Shown: in pieces, positions 17,753-27,230 of the stretch
Numbering within the stretch: the stretch's first letter is position 1
Layout of the letters: each line of letters starts with the position of its first letter
DNA from: a virus
IMG/VR virus record: IMGVR_UViG_3300044816_000011
Span: 1-64,000 of that record
Direction: 5' to 3' (one strand)
DNA: 64,000 nt
Notes under the pieces: model-generated
Databases searched by the model: none
Told to the model about the DNA's origin: nothing
The model's input: only the letters and a program-made list of their open reading frames with translations
Program-made: the position numbers and the translations under genes

Positions 17753-18808
17753 ATGAAGATTGCGGTATATGCGATTGCGAAAAATGAAAGCATGTTCGTG
17801 CAGCGCTTTTGCGATGCCGCGAAGGATGCGGATATCATTTTCGTGGCAGATACCGGATCGACCGATCACACCGTAAGTCTGCTTGATTCCTGCGACGTTG
17901 CCGTCAGGAACATATCGATCAAACCATGGCGTTTCGACGATGCACGCAATGCCGTCCTCGCGATGCTACCGGACGATATTGATGTCTGCGTCAGTCTTGA
18001 CTTAGACGAAGTATTACAACCTGGATGGCGCGAAGAAATCGAGCGTGTATGGACTCCCGGTATAACGCGGCTCAGATACGGATTCGATTGGGGCGCAGGC
18101 ATAGCGTTCAAATACGAGAAAATACATGCCAGGCATGGTTATAGATGGTTCGGGCCTTGCCATGAATATCCAGTGGCTGATCGCATAACTGAGGTGTGGG
18201 CCAATACCGATAAATTGCTCGTTATTCATAAGCCAGATTCTACTAAATCACGTGGTCAGTATCTAGATTTGTTGCGCGTGTCTATTGAGGAAAATCCTAC
18301 TGAGCCGCGCAATGCCTTCTACTACGCACGCGAACTCAGTTTTCACAGTCAATGGCAAGAAGCCATCGACCAGTGCAAGCGATATCTGGATTTGCCTCGC
18401 GCTACATGGCCAAATGAACGATGCTATGCGATGCGCGTCATGGGCCGCTGCTATCAGGAATTAGGCGACTACAATTCTGCAATGCACTGGCTACTTCGAG
18501 GGGCTAGCGAATCACCTGATACACGAGAGCCGTGGTATGAGTTAGCGCTGGTTTGCTATCGCACGCAGCGATGGGCGGCGTCGTTGGGCGCTGCGTTGAC
18601 ATGTTTATCGATCACTCACAAAGAATTGCTCTACACAGTCGATCCCCAAGTGTGGGGCGCAGCTCCGCATGATCTCGCATCGATTGCGGCATGGAACTTA
18701 GGAAAATACGATCTAGCGCTGGAGCATGCAAAGATTGCGGTCGATCTAGCGCCAGATGATTTACGCATGCGGCAGAATCTCGCATTCTGTCAGGAGAAAG
18801 TCGCATGA
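17753..18808 (+). CDS. Family 2 glycosyltransferase with TPR-type C-terminus
   Basis: 351 residues. The N-terminus is a GT2 domain: MKIAVYAIAKNESMFVQRF, ADTGSTDHT (residues 32-41) and the metal-binding motif DLDEVLQPGW near 83-92. The C-terminal half (from about 180) has tetratricopeptide-like helical pairs (CYAMRVMGRCYQELGDYNSA, AAWNLGKYDLALEHAKIAVD). This architecture is known in GT2 proteins of phages and bacteria. It lies between the two collagen-like fibre genes and may glycosylate them. Confidence 0.7.
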   Translation: MKIAVYAIAKNESMFVQRFCDAAKDADIIFVADTGSTDHTVSLLDSCDVAVRNISIKPWRFDDARNAVLAMLPDDIDVCVSLDLDEVLQPGWREEIERVWTPGITRLRYGFDWGAGIAFKYEKIHARHGYRWFGPCHEYPVADRITEVWANTDKLLVIHKPDSTKSRGQYLDLLRVSIEENPTEPRNAFYYARELSFHSQWQEAIDQCKRYLDLPRATWPNERCYAMRVMGRCYQELGDYNSAMHWLLRGASESPDTREPWYELALVCYRTQRWAASLGAALTCLSITHKELLYTVDPQVWGAAPHDLASIAAWNLGKYDLALEHAKIAVDLAPDDLRMRQNLAFCQEKVA

Positions 18809-19491
18809 GCGTTCCGACAACCTCAGGTACATATGACTTCGCTCCTTCGATGGGCGAGACGGTTTTATATGCCTACGGTTTATGCGGAATTAGAAACACG
18901 CAATTGACTCAGCAGCATTTCGAGACCGCTCGAATGTCTACGAATATGCTTCTTGGTCGGTGGAGTTCTGATGGCGTCAACCTATGGCAAGTGGATCTCC
19001 AGCAGATTCAATTGACTCAAGGATGCTCCACATACCAGGTGCCGTCGAATACGATTGTCATGCTGGATATGTATGTCACTCAGCAGAATGGCATTGATCG
19101 CGTCATCATGCCGATCAGCCGCACGGAATATTCGAACTTTCCGAATAAGCATCAGCAGGGTCAGCCGACGTCGGCATGGTTCGATCGATTGCTTGCACCG
19201 ATTGTTACTTTGTGGCCAGTTCCTAACGCGACGGTAAGTTGCTTTAAGTATTATCGGTTGAGACAAACTCAGGATGCGACGTTGGCGAACGGCCTCAATG
19301 TTGAAATCCCCTATTACTTTTTAGAAGCCTACGCACTCGGCTTGGCGTACCGGCTCGCGCTGTCCTGGGCGCAGGATAAAGTTCCGATGCTGAAGCCGTT
19401 GGCCGATGAAGCATGGGCGCTGGCGAGCAAACAGAACACAGAGACAGCAAATATGTATGTGTCTCCTCAAATCGGCGGATATTTTAGGTAA
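18805..19491 (+). CDS. P22 gp4-like tail accessory/adaptor-type protein
   Basis: 228 residues. It has the layout of phage adaptor proteins: an N-terminal helical part (ETARMSTNMLLGRWSSDGVN), a beta part (TYQVPSNTIVMLDMYVTQQN, TSAWFDRLLAPIVTLWPVPN) and a C-terminal helix bundle (YALGLAYRLALSWAQDKVPM). Proteins of this layout form the ring below the portal in P22-like phages. A second candidate with the same opening MSVP.TS is at 26439-27227; this one may be a tail accessory factor instead. The start overlaps the preceding stop. Confidence 0.55.
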   Translation: MSVPTTSGTYDFAPSMGETVLYAYGLCGIRNTQLTQQHFETARMSTNMLLGRWSSDGVNLWQVDLQQIQLTQGCSTYQVPSNTIVMLDMYVTQQNGIDRVIMPISRTEYSNFPNKHQQGQPTSAWFDRLLAPIVTLWPVPNATVSCFKYYRLRQTQDATLANGLNVEIPYYFLEAYALGLAYRLALSWAQDKVPMLKPLADEAWALASKQNTETANMYVSPQIGGYFR

Positions 19492-20208
19492 TGGCTTACG
19501 CATCACAATCAGGTCGAGCGCGTACCTCAGCGAAATCGCCGCAGGCTCATGCCATATGCGACCGTTGCGGGTTTCGCTATAACCATATTGATCTAAAATA
19601 CCAATACGAATGGCGTGGACCTGTACTCCAAAACATCCAATTGCTAGTCTGCAAATCCTGCCTAGATATACCGCAGGAGCAGTTACGCAGTATCGCGATA
19701 CCTGCTGATCCGGTGCCGATCATGAACGCACGCCCTCAGGATTTCACTGCTTCCGAATCAGACTACCGCGCCGTCTCCGCGCAGCTCGTCACGGATCCAG
19801 TGACCGGTATTCCGATCCCATCTACAACGCTACGTGTTACGCAAGACTGCGACAATCGCACGCTGATTCCCTACGGCGAGCCGGAAGGTCTGGATCAGAA
19901 TGCGATCATGCCGCTACAAATCGTGGACGGCGTGCCAACTCATTATGGCGTGCCGCTCCCGGTACTGTCAGTGAGCGCCATCGGTACGGTTGTAACCGTG
20001 ACATGTTCGGCAGTCCACAACTTGCATCCAGACAATCAGATATCGGTCGAAGGACTCACAGCGGGCAATGGATTTTTCAGTATCCAAGTACCTACGGCCA
20101 CGATGTTCACGTATCGAACCATCAAACCCGTATCGCCGCAACTGACGTCGACAACGCGCATCGTGACGGCGAAGGTCGGACTGCCGCTCGGTACCACTGA
20201 GTTATCCA

Positions 20209-20216
<8 letters not shown>
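19491..20216 (+). CDS. Zinc-ribbon-containing virion-type protein
   Basis: 241 residues. A zinc ribbon occupies residues 22-62: [20 protein letters not shown] and [13 protein letters not shown], two CxxC pairs. This type of protein is common next to phage tail accessory genes. The C-terminal half is a beta domain ([36 protein letters not shown]). It overlaps the second collagen-like gene by eight bases. Its role in the particle is unknown. Confidence 0.6.
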
Positions 20217-21368
<1,152 letters not shown>

Positions 21369-21372
<4 letters not shown>

Positions 21373-23405
21373 TGCGAATAGCGGAAATTGTGAGACGAAA
21401 TGCATCTTTAGTGAGACCAAACCGGTTCCACGTGAAACGAATCGTTGGTTTTCTGATACTGGCGTTACCGGGACTGGCCAGCGCACAGGTCTACAACTAC
21501 TTCTCGCCTGGCTGCGCACTCTCAGGTAATGCGACGTCGCAAACCGTGAACCTCGCGAGCGGCGTTTGCATCATCGGCAACTTACCCGTCGCTCGGCTGA
21601 ACAGCGGAACATCGGCATCAAGTACCACATTCTGGCGCGGCGATGGCACGTGGTCGACGGTCCCAGGAACACCCGGCGGCAGTACCGGACAAGTGCAGGT
21701 CAACAACGGCGGCGTGTTCACCGGCTATTCGGATTTCACCTGGATCACGGGTACGAATACGCTGAATGTCGGCACATCGACCACATCGACGAATGGAACC
21801 GTAACGGTTGGCGGATCAGGGACCGGCGCTGGACTCGTGAGCGGCGGCAAGCAACTGACGGTATCCGGCAATCCCTTGATCCTAACGACCAGCGGCGGCG
21901 GCGCGCTGAATATCGCGGGCTCTGCTGGCGGCGGCGCGGCGGCTGGCACGACGATATCGATGACGGCGGGGAACACCGGAAGTAGTTCGTCATCGCCTGG
22001 TGGGGCGGTAACTATTACGGGTGGAACTGGGAATGCGACGGCGGCATCGGGGACGGTGAGCCTGGTTGGTGGAAATGGATTTTCGACTACGGGAACAGCG
22101 GGGAATGTGTCGATTCAGGGAGGATTGGGGAATACGCAGGCGTTGTCGGGTGGGATATTTTTCTCTACGAACAATGCCAGTCGAGCATCGATTGGCAATG
22201 CGGGGAATGTGTCGATTGCGGCGCCTGCGAGTGGAACAGCACTGACTGTAAGTGGTCCTGCCGCTTCCGCTACCACTCCACAGTTCAGTATTGTTGCAAG
22301 TGCTGGAACTGCTGGCATTATGACTTTTACGGATGGCCAGGCTGGTACTAGAGTATACGCAGTAGGGAGTGGCTTGGGAGGGGCAGGGACATTTAATATC
22401 TACGATGCTACATCTAGTAGTTCTCGTGTTGCGATTTCTTCTACCGGCAACGTTACCGTCAACGCACCAGCGAGCGGTCATTCCCTTACTGTAAACGGAA
22501 TAAATGGCTACTACAATGGAGTATTTCAGTCCGGAGCGTCTACTCAGGCTGGGATAGCCATAGCAGCCGGCGGCGGAGTTATAGGTACTCAATCCTTTGA
22601 TTTCATACAAGACACTACTGGCAATGGAATAATAAATAACAGAAATAGTGGACAAATAACCTTTGCTGCCGGAGCATCTAACCGCGTTATTATAGGGGCC
22701 GCCGGCAACGTCACCATCAATGCGCCAGCGAGCGGTGTTCCACTTACCGTAAACGGCGTTTCAGGACAAGATCAAGCAGTATTCAAAGGTCCATCAGGAC
22801 AACAAGGCGCAATACAAATACAGGATGGTCAGACAGGAGCCAACGTTGCGGCAATACATTCAGGTTATTGCAACACCGCTGTGCCTGGTGTAATGGACCT
22901 ATACAATACAGGTGCATCAAGATTTTGTATAAATAGCGGGATGTATGCGCCTGCGGCTACCGGAGGAGACCAAGGCGTAGGCACCATCAACGTCGCTGGT
23001 CTATATGTCAATGGAACTCCAGTAGGAAGCCTGTCCGCCACAACAGTAACTTTCACCGTCAATGCCGGATGCACCACATCACCAACGGTATCCGTAACAT
23101 TTACTTCTGTCGGCAAAGTAATATTTGCACAGATACCGCATATCACCTGCACATCGAATGGATCGCCGATGACCTTGGCTGGATCATTCCCATCATTCGC
23201 TCAGCGTACATCACCATCGGCATTATCATTGCCTGGTGTATTCCAGAATAATAGTAGTGGAGTTCTTGGAATCGTCGTACTCAATGCCTTGGGCAGCGGT
23301 TCCGGAAGCTTCACTTTTGCAGGTGTTACACCAACTGGAGTTGTTGGGACATCAGACCCAACCAACGGTGGCGCATTGGCCTCTTACTCATACACCACGC
23401 TATGA
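21369..23405 (+). CDS. Secreted-type Gly/Ser-rich fibre protein with signal peptide
   Basis: 678 residues from the ATG that overlaps the preceding stop by four bases. A hydrophobic stretch and signal cleavage-like site occur early: [12 protein letters not shown] followed by Q. An in-frame GTG at 21432 would give a short, perfect signal peptide ([18 protein letters not shown]). The rest is beta-rich repeat sequence with units like [19 protein letters not shown] (three times, as [22 protein letters not shown] and [11 protein letters not shown]), typical of phage long fibre shafts. The signal peptide is unusual for a virion fibre. Confidence 0.6.
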
Positions 23406-23878
23406 CCCCCAATCTCTCCGCCTTCCTCTCCACAATTTCTCATTCAGAAGGCACGGACAAGGCCGCCGATCCATACGCCGTCACGTTCGGCTATAGATTC
23501 ACGATCACGGATTTCTCGGATCATCCGGCCGTTCTAGGTACGTGGCACGGCGAGCCGCTAGATTTTCTAGGGCCAGCCTACGCAGGCAAAGTAAGCACTG
23601 CGGCTGGACGATATCAAATCATTGCCCCTACCTGGCGCACCTGCAAAAAACTATTACACCTACCCGACTTCTCGCCCGCCTCGCAGGATTGGGCCGCAAT
23701 CGAACTCATTCGCGAGCACGGCGCGATAGATCTGATTAATTCTGGACGCATCTCGGCGGCGATTGATGCGTGTCACGGCGTCTGGGCAAGCTTTCCGGGA
23801 TCGACCAGCGGACAGCCGCAAGCCAAGCTAGCGACCTTGATTCAGTTTTACACGGGCCACGGGGGATCATTCGCATGA
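23402..23878 (+). CDS. Endolysin, lambda R-type lytic transglycosylase
   Basis: 158 residues, the length of lambda gpR. Matches seen by eye: SHSEGTD (catalytic Glu16) versus lambda WSEGTD, TDFSDHP versus TDYSDHP, AAGRYQII versus GAGRYQLL, DFSPASQD versus DFSPKSQD and ACHGVWASFPG versus RCSNIWASLPG. The enzyme should cleave peptidoglycan between MurNAc and GlcNAc to give anhydro products. It has no signal peptide, so it needs a holin. It opens the lysis block with an ATGA overlap onto the next gene. Confidence 0.85.
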   Translation: MTPNLSAFLSTISHSEGTDKAADPYAVTFGYRFTITDFSDHPAVLGTWHGEPLDFLGPAYAGKVSTAAGRYQIIAPTWRTCKKLLHLPDFSPASQDWAAIELIREHGAIDLINSGRISAAIDACHGVWASFPGSTSGQPQAKLATLIQFYTGHGGSFA

Positions 23879-24057
23879 TTCACACACTCATCGGACTGTT
23901 TATTATTCTCTGCGTATTCGCATTGTTGTACTGGGGCATGACTCAATTGCCATTGCCGCCAGTGATTCGCACCGTGATCATCGTCGTCATGGGATTGATC
24001 GCGCTGCTGGCTATCTGGAATATGTTCGTGGGTAGCATGGGACTCTCGTTACGGTGA
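23875..24057 (+). CDS. Small two-helix membrane protein, holin candidate
   Basis: 60 residues from the ATG overlapping the endolysin stop. Two hydrophobic segments (LIGLFIILCVFALLYWGM, IRTVIIVVMGLIALLAIWNM) joined by a short proline loop. Position directly after the endolysin and size fit a class II holin or a holin partner. A second candidate is at 24506-24835, so which one forms the lesion is open. Confidence 0.55.
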   Translation: MIHTLIGLFIILCVFALLYWGMTQLPLPPVIRTVIIVVMGLIALLAIWNMFVGSMGLSLR

Positions 24058-24446
24058 CCGATATCTTAAAAGAAGATCATCAATCTGCGCATATGAACAT
24101 GCGGCAGTATGTCGATATGCGCTTTGAAATGCAGGAGAAAGCGGTATCAGCAGCGCTTGTTGCCGCAGAACGGGCAGTCAACAAGGCCGAAGCATCAACT
24201 GAAAAGCGACTGGAATCGATGAATGAGTTTCGCGGAGCATTGAGTGATTCGGCGCGATTGCTGATGCCTCGCCCGGAAGCCGAGCAATCATTTCGCGTGC
24301 TTTCAGAAAAGATTGAACATCTGGAAAAACGGGTTAATGCTCGCGATGACCGAGGACGCGGCGGCGCCGATGTCTGGGCGCTGATCCTGGCGGCAGCAGC
24401 CATCATTGCGTCTGTGGGCGGACTGCTAATACGGGTTTCGCACTAG
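24054..24446 (+). CDS. Coiled-coil protein with C-terminal membrane anchor
   Basis: 130 residues, GTG start overlapping the previous stop. A long charged helix (EMQEKAVSAALVAAERAVNK, FRVLSEKIEHLEKRVNARDD) ends in one hydrophobic segment (VWALILAAAAIIASVGGLLI). Proteins of this kind often sit in phage lysis cassettes. Possible lysis regulator or antiholin; not proven. Confidence 0.55.
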   Translation: MTDILKEDHQSAHMNMRQYVDMRFEMQEKAVSAALVAAERAVNKAEASTEKRLESMNEFRGALSDSARLLMPRPEAEQSFRVLSEKIEHLEKRVNARDDRGRGGADVWALILAAAAIIASVGGLLIRVSH

Positions 24447-24505
24447 CATAAAAAGCAACTTGCGTTGTATCATGCTGATATCGTAGGTCAAACGTAAGGA
24501 TAGAA

Positions 24506-24835
24506 ATGGCCGCAGCAATACCCTGGTACCGATCTCCTCAAACCATAGGTCTCATTACGACCTTCATCGCCGCCGCCGTAGCGCTATTTCCGAAGGCTGG
24601 CGTTCTGCTCGGACTCACGTCTCCAGGCGCTATCCAGACTGCCGTCGAGAACATTGCTGGCATCATCGCTTTGCTGGCGCCAGTCGTCGGGACCATCTTC
24701 CGTGTGAAGTCCAAGGAACAGCCCATCACCCTGACGCAGGCGGCGGCCGATACCCATCCGGCGACCGTCGCCGCTGAAGCTACGCCAGCGGTCGCAACGC
24801 CGATCTACCAGCCCGCCAAGGAGGCACCGAAATGA
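24506..24835 (+). CDS. Holin-like membrane protein
   Basis: 109 residues with two hydrophobic segments (TIGLITTFIAAAVALFP and NIAGIIALLAPVVGTIF) around a short loop, then a polar Ala/Thr/Pro-rich tail. Such a layout is common in class II-type phage holins. It starts 59 bases after the preceding gene and overlaps the lipoprotein gene (ATGA). Confidence 0.55.
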   Translation: MAAAIPWYRSPQTIGLITTFIAAAVALFPKAGVLLGLTSPGAIQTAVENIAGIIALLAPVVGTIFRVKSKEQPITLTQAAADTHPATVAAEATPAVATPIYQPAKEAPK

Positions 24836-25194
24836 TTTCCCGCCAACATTCAGCCCTGCCAATCATGTTTCTATGGCTCATGGCCGTAGCAGCCTGCTCG
24901 CAACTCGGTATCGCACCTGCGCAGACGTTCAACCAAAAGCTCGCTTACGCTATCGGAGTTCACACATCCGTGCTCCAGGCCACAACTGCCGCCGTGACCT
25001 CGGGCGCCCTATCCAGCTCGGATGGCCAAGCGGTCCTCACGCAGGCTGATAACGCCAAGTCGATCCTGGATGCCGCCAACGTCGCGAACTTGGCGGGGGA
25101 CCTTACTGGGGCAACCAACAAGCTCGCGCTGGCTACCCAGGCGTTGACAATGCTCCAATCGTACCTCAACACTCATACGGCAGGAGCACACTGA
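24832..25194 (+). CDS. Predicted lipoprotein of the lysis block
   Basis: 120 residues. A hydrophobic signal sequence ends in the lipobox VAAC (Cys21), so the mature part would be lipid-anchored. The rest is helical, Ala/Thr/Leu-rich (SVLQATTAAVTSGALSS, NKLALATQALTMLQSYL). A lipoprotein next to endolysin and holin genes suggests an outer-membrane spanin component, but it lacks a proline-rich o-spanin signature and no clear i-spanin partner is seen. Confidence 0.5.
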   Translation: MISRQHSALPIMFLWLMAVAACSQLGIAPAQTFNQKLAYAIGVHTSVLQATTAAVTSGALSSSDGQAVLTQADNAKSILDAANVANLAGDLTGATNKLALATQALTMLQSYLNTHTAGAH

Positions 25195-25394
25195 TGCCTG
25201 TAGCCAGCCTCGCTATTGACCTCCTCGTGGCCTTACTCCAGAACGCCAGCGCGATCAGCGCCCTGATCCAGAACGCCGGGACGCAGAACCGGGACATCAC
25301 GGCGGCCGAGATCCAGTCGCTACTGGACAATGACGCGTTGGCTCGAGCTAAGCTCGTTATCGCGATTGCGGCAGCCAAGGCCGCCGGTCACTAG
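25194..25394 (+). CDS. Small hydrophobic hypothetical protein
   Basis: 66 residues; helical with LAIDLLVALLQNASAISALI near the start and a second Ala-rich helix at the end. No clear signal peptide. It lies immediately after the lipoprotein and immediately before the next gene. Function unknown; could be part of the lysis set. Confidence 0.45.
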   Translation: MPVASLAIDLLVALLQNASAISALIQNAGTQNRDITAAEIQSLLDNDALARAKLVIAIAAAKAAGH

Positions 25395-25862
25395 ATGTTT
25401 CTTGGTCCATTGATTCTGGCCGTAGACCCTCAGCCAGGTATGTGGATCATCTGGCAGGATTGCATATGGGAGGACGCGGTATTTGGCCGGGCGGTACTCC
25501 CGGTAGGATTTCGCACCGACCTCGCATCAACCCCGCAGTTCATGAGATCGTCTGCCGAATTCGATCCTACCGGCATATCCAGGCTGCCATCAGCATTTCA
25601 TGATGGTGCCTATGCCCGGCTATGGGGATGGACGAAGGATAAGGCTGACCTATTCCTGCGCGCCGCCCTGACGGTTGCCGGAGCCTCACCGGAACTCGCC
25701 GAGATGTACTACCAGGGCGTCAGACTATTCGGTGCCGATTCCTGGGCAGCCGATGATGGTGCGCTCAAAACTAGAGACTTTGACACGCCACAGCACTATC
25801 AAGATTGGTTGACGACAGTCAAGCCGATTACTGATAGCAATCTTGTAAAACTCGGCGTTTAA
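25395..25862 (+). CDS. DUF1353-family phage protein
   Basis: 155 residues. The signature region LPVGFRTDLASTPQFMR followed by LPSAFHDGAYARLWGWTKDK fits the DUF1353 family of phage proteins (VP.GF.TDLAS.P and a conserved HD). The family occurs near lysis and tail genes; its biochemical function is not known to me. The conserved Asp and His-Asp pair could be catalytic. Confidence 0.65.
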   Translation: MFLGPLILAVDPQPGMWIIWQDCIWEDAVFGRAVLPVGFRTDLASTPQFMRSSAEFDPTGISRLPSAFHDGAYARLWGWTKDKADLFLRAALTVAGASPELAEMYYQGVRLFGADSWAADDGALKTRDFDTPQHYQDWLTTVKPITDSNLVKLGV

Positions 25863-25905
25863 TATGACGCTGGCTTGCCATCTATCCCACTAAGGAAACA
25901 TTACC

Positions 25906-26229
25906 ATGTCTACCACGCTCATCCCTGTAGTAGTCGCCATTACCAAGGGCGCATCCATCCCGACTCCGACCGCCGCAGCCTTCGCCTCGACTAGTGTCGT
26001 GGTGACCGATTCAACCGGTGTCGCTCAGCCTGCCGTGCTACTGACCGGCGTCGAAACCCCGACTCCATGGGCCTTCTCGACCTCCGTAGCCGTAGGCACT
26101 GGAACCGTGGTCGCGACCGATCTGGACATTAATGGCGCGACTCTGGGCACTCCCGTTACGGTGAGTTTCACCGAAGCCGGTACGCCGCCGAGTTTCCTGC
26201 CGACGATCAGCGTTACCGTCACGCCGTAA
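25906..26229 (+). CDS. Small beta-rich hypothetical protein
   Basis: 107 residues, Thr/Val/Pro-rich, almost without charge, with alternating strand pattern (STSVVVTDSTGVAQPAVLLT, GTPVTVSFTEAGTPPSF). Looks like a small Ig-like or surface domain. Ribosome site aaggaa upstream. Confidence 0.45.
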   Translation: MSTTLIPVVVAITKGASIPTPTAAAFASTSVVVTDSTGVAQPAVLLTGVETPTPWAFSTSVAVGTGTVVATDLDINGATLGTPVTVSFTEAGTPPSFLPTISVTVTP

Positions 26230-26233
26230 GCCG

Positions 26234-26395
26234 ATGACCAGGCAAACCTGGGAAGAGGAGCACGATTCACGCCTTTTGAGGCAAATCGTGCGACTGCTTG
26301 AGCAGGAGATCGTCCTGCTTGAGCAGGTCATAAAGCGGTTGCCGCCTCCGCCAAAGTATCATCCAACAACTGGCATCGCTGTTATCGTAACTTGA
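26234..26395 (+). CDS. 53-residue coiled-coil peptide
   Basis: Starts with ATG five bases after the previous stop. The sequence has an amphipathic helix with a direct repeat (LLEQEIVLLEQV) and then a proline run (RLPPPPKYHP). In DNA the repeat appears as two copies of ctgcttgagcagg, each able to form a small hairpin. Possibly a small regulator or assembly peptide. Confidence 0.4.
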   Translation: MTRQTWEEEHDSRLLRQIVRLLEQEIVLLEQVIKRLPPPPKYHPTTGIAVIVT

Positions 26396-26405
26396 TGATA
26401 CGATA
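26383..26405 (+). other. Inverted repeat at the gene boundary
   Basis: TATCGTA and TACGATA form a 7-bp stem with a 9-base loop, spanning the end of the 53-residue gene and the start of the gap before the adaptor gene. It is followed by ggggg, not a T run, so it is not a classical terminator. Confidence 0.35.
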
Positions 26406-26438
26406 GGGGGTAATTGCTCAGTTTAGGGATGACAGCCT

Positions 26439-27227
26439 TTGAGCGTGCCTGCTACTTCCCCGTTATCGTACAACTCATATGTTACCCATATGGGAGTGAT
26501 GGCGGTTGTGCAGACAATAAACGTCGCAGGTGTCAATCAAGGAGTCGATGCGGCATTCTCGGAACTCATTCCGAATATGCTGAACTACGCCGAGCTTCGT
26601 ATCCAGCGCGACCTCGATTTCCTCCAATCCCAATCCTCGAATACCTACGCGCTGACTCCAGGCAGCAATACGCTGTCGATCCCGATTGACGATTTCCTAA
26701 CGACGCAGACCTTCGAAGTCCTTCAGACATCGGGCGCGACGGTTGTCAACGGTACGCCGCTCCTATCGGTATCGAAGGAGTTCATCCAGAACGTCTATGC
26801 AGGCATGGCGAGTGCCGGTACTCCGCAATATTTCGCGATGGTTGGAGACACGTTCGGGAGTGGCGGAAACACGGCCATGAACATCATGCTAGGCCCGACG
26901 CCAAACTATCCGTATCCGGTACGCGTGACTGGCACGATTCGGATGCCGTCGCTGTACAAGTATGCGGTCGCTGGTGTGGCGGATACGGCGTATACGTATA
27001 TCTCGGAATTCCTCCCTGACATGCTGGTTATGGCTAGCATGATTTATATCAGTGCATTTCAGCGTAACTTCGGTCCTACCAGCGATACACCAGAATCTGG
27101 TATGACCTATGAGAAGCAGTACCAAGCTCTCAGGCTAGGTGCAATCACTGAGGAGAATCGTAAAAAATTCCAGGCAAGCGGTTGGAGTTCATATTCCACT
27201 CCGACCGCAGCGACTCCGACGAGATAG
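26439..27227 (+). CDS. Head-tail adaptor protein (SU10 adaptor type)
   Basis: 262 residues, with TTG start giving MSVPATSP (an in-frame GTG at 26445 is the alternative). The pattern matches phage adaptor proteins: YNSYVTHMGVMAVVQTINV, then LIPNMLNYAELRIQRDLDFL, PQYFAMVGDTF, YPYPVRVTGTIRMPSL, EFLPDMLVMASMIYISAFQRN and EKQYQALRLGAITEENRKKF. Such proteins form a ring under the portal and hold the nozzle. The nozzle gene follows three bases later. Confidence 0.75.
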   Translation: MSVPATSPLSYNSYVTHMGVMAVVQTINVAGVNQGVDAAFSELIPNMLNYAELRIQRDLDFLQSQSSNTYALTPGSNTLSIPIDDFLTTQTFEVLQTSGATVVNGTPLLSVSKEFIQNVYAGMASAGTPQYFAMVGDTFGSGGNTAMNIMLGPTPNYPYPVRVTGTIRMPSLYKYAVAGVADTAYTYISEFLPDMLVMASMIYISAFQRNFGPTSDTPESGMTYEKQYQALRLGAITEENRKKFQASGWSSYSTPTAATPTR

Positions 27228-27230
27228 CGC

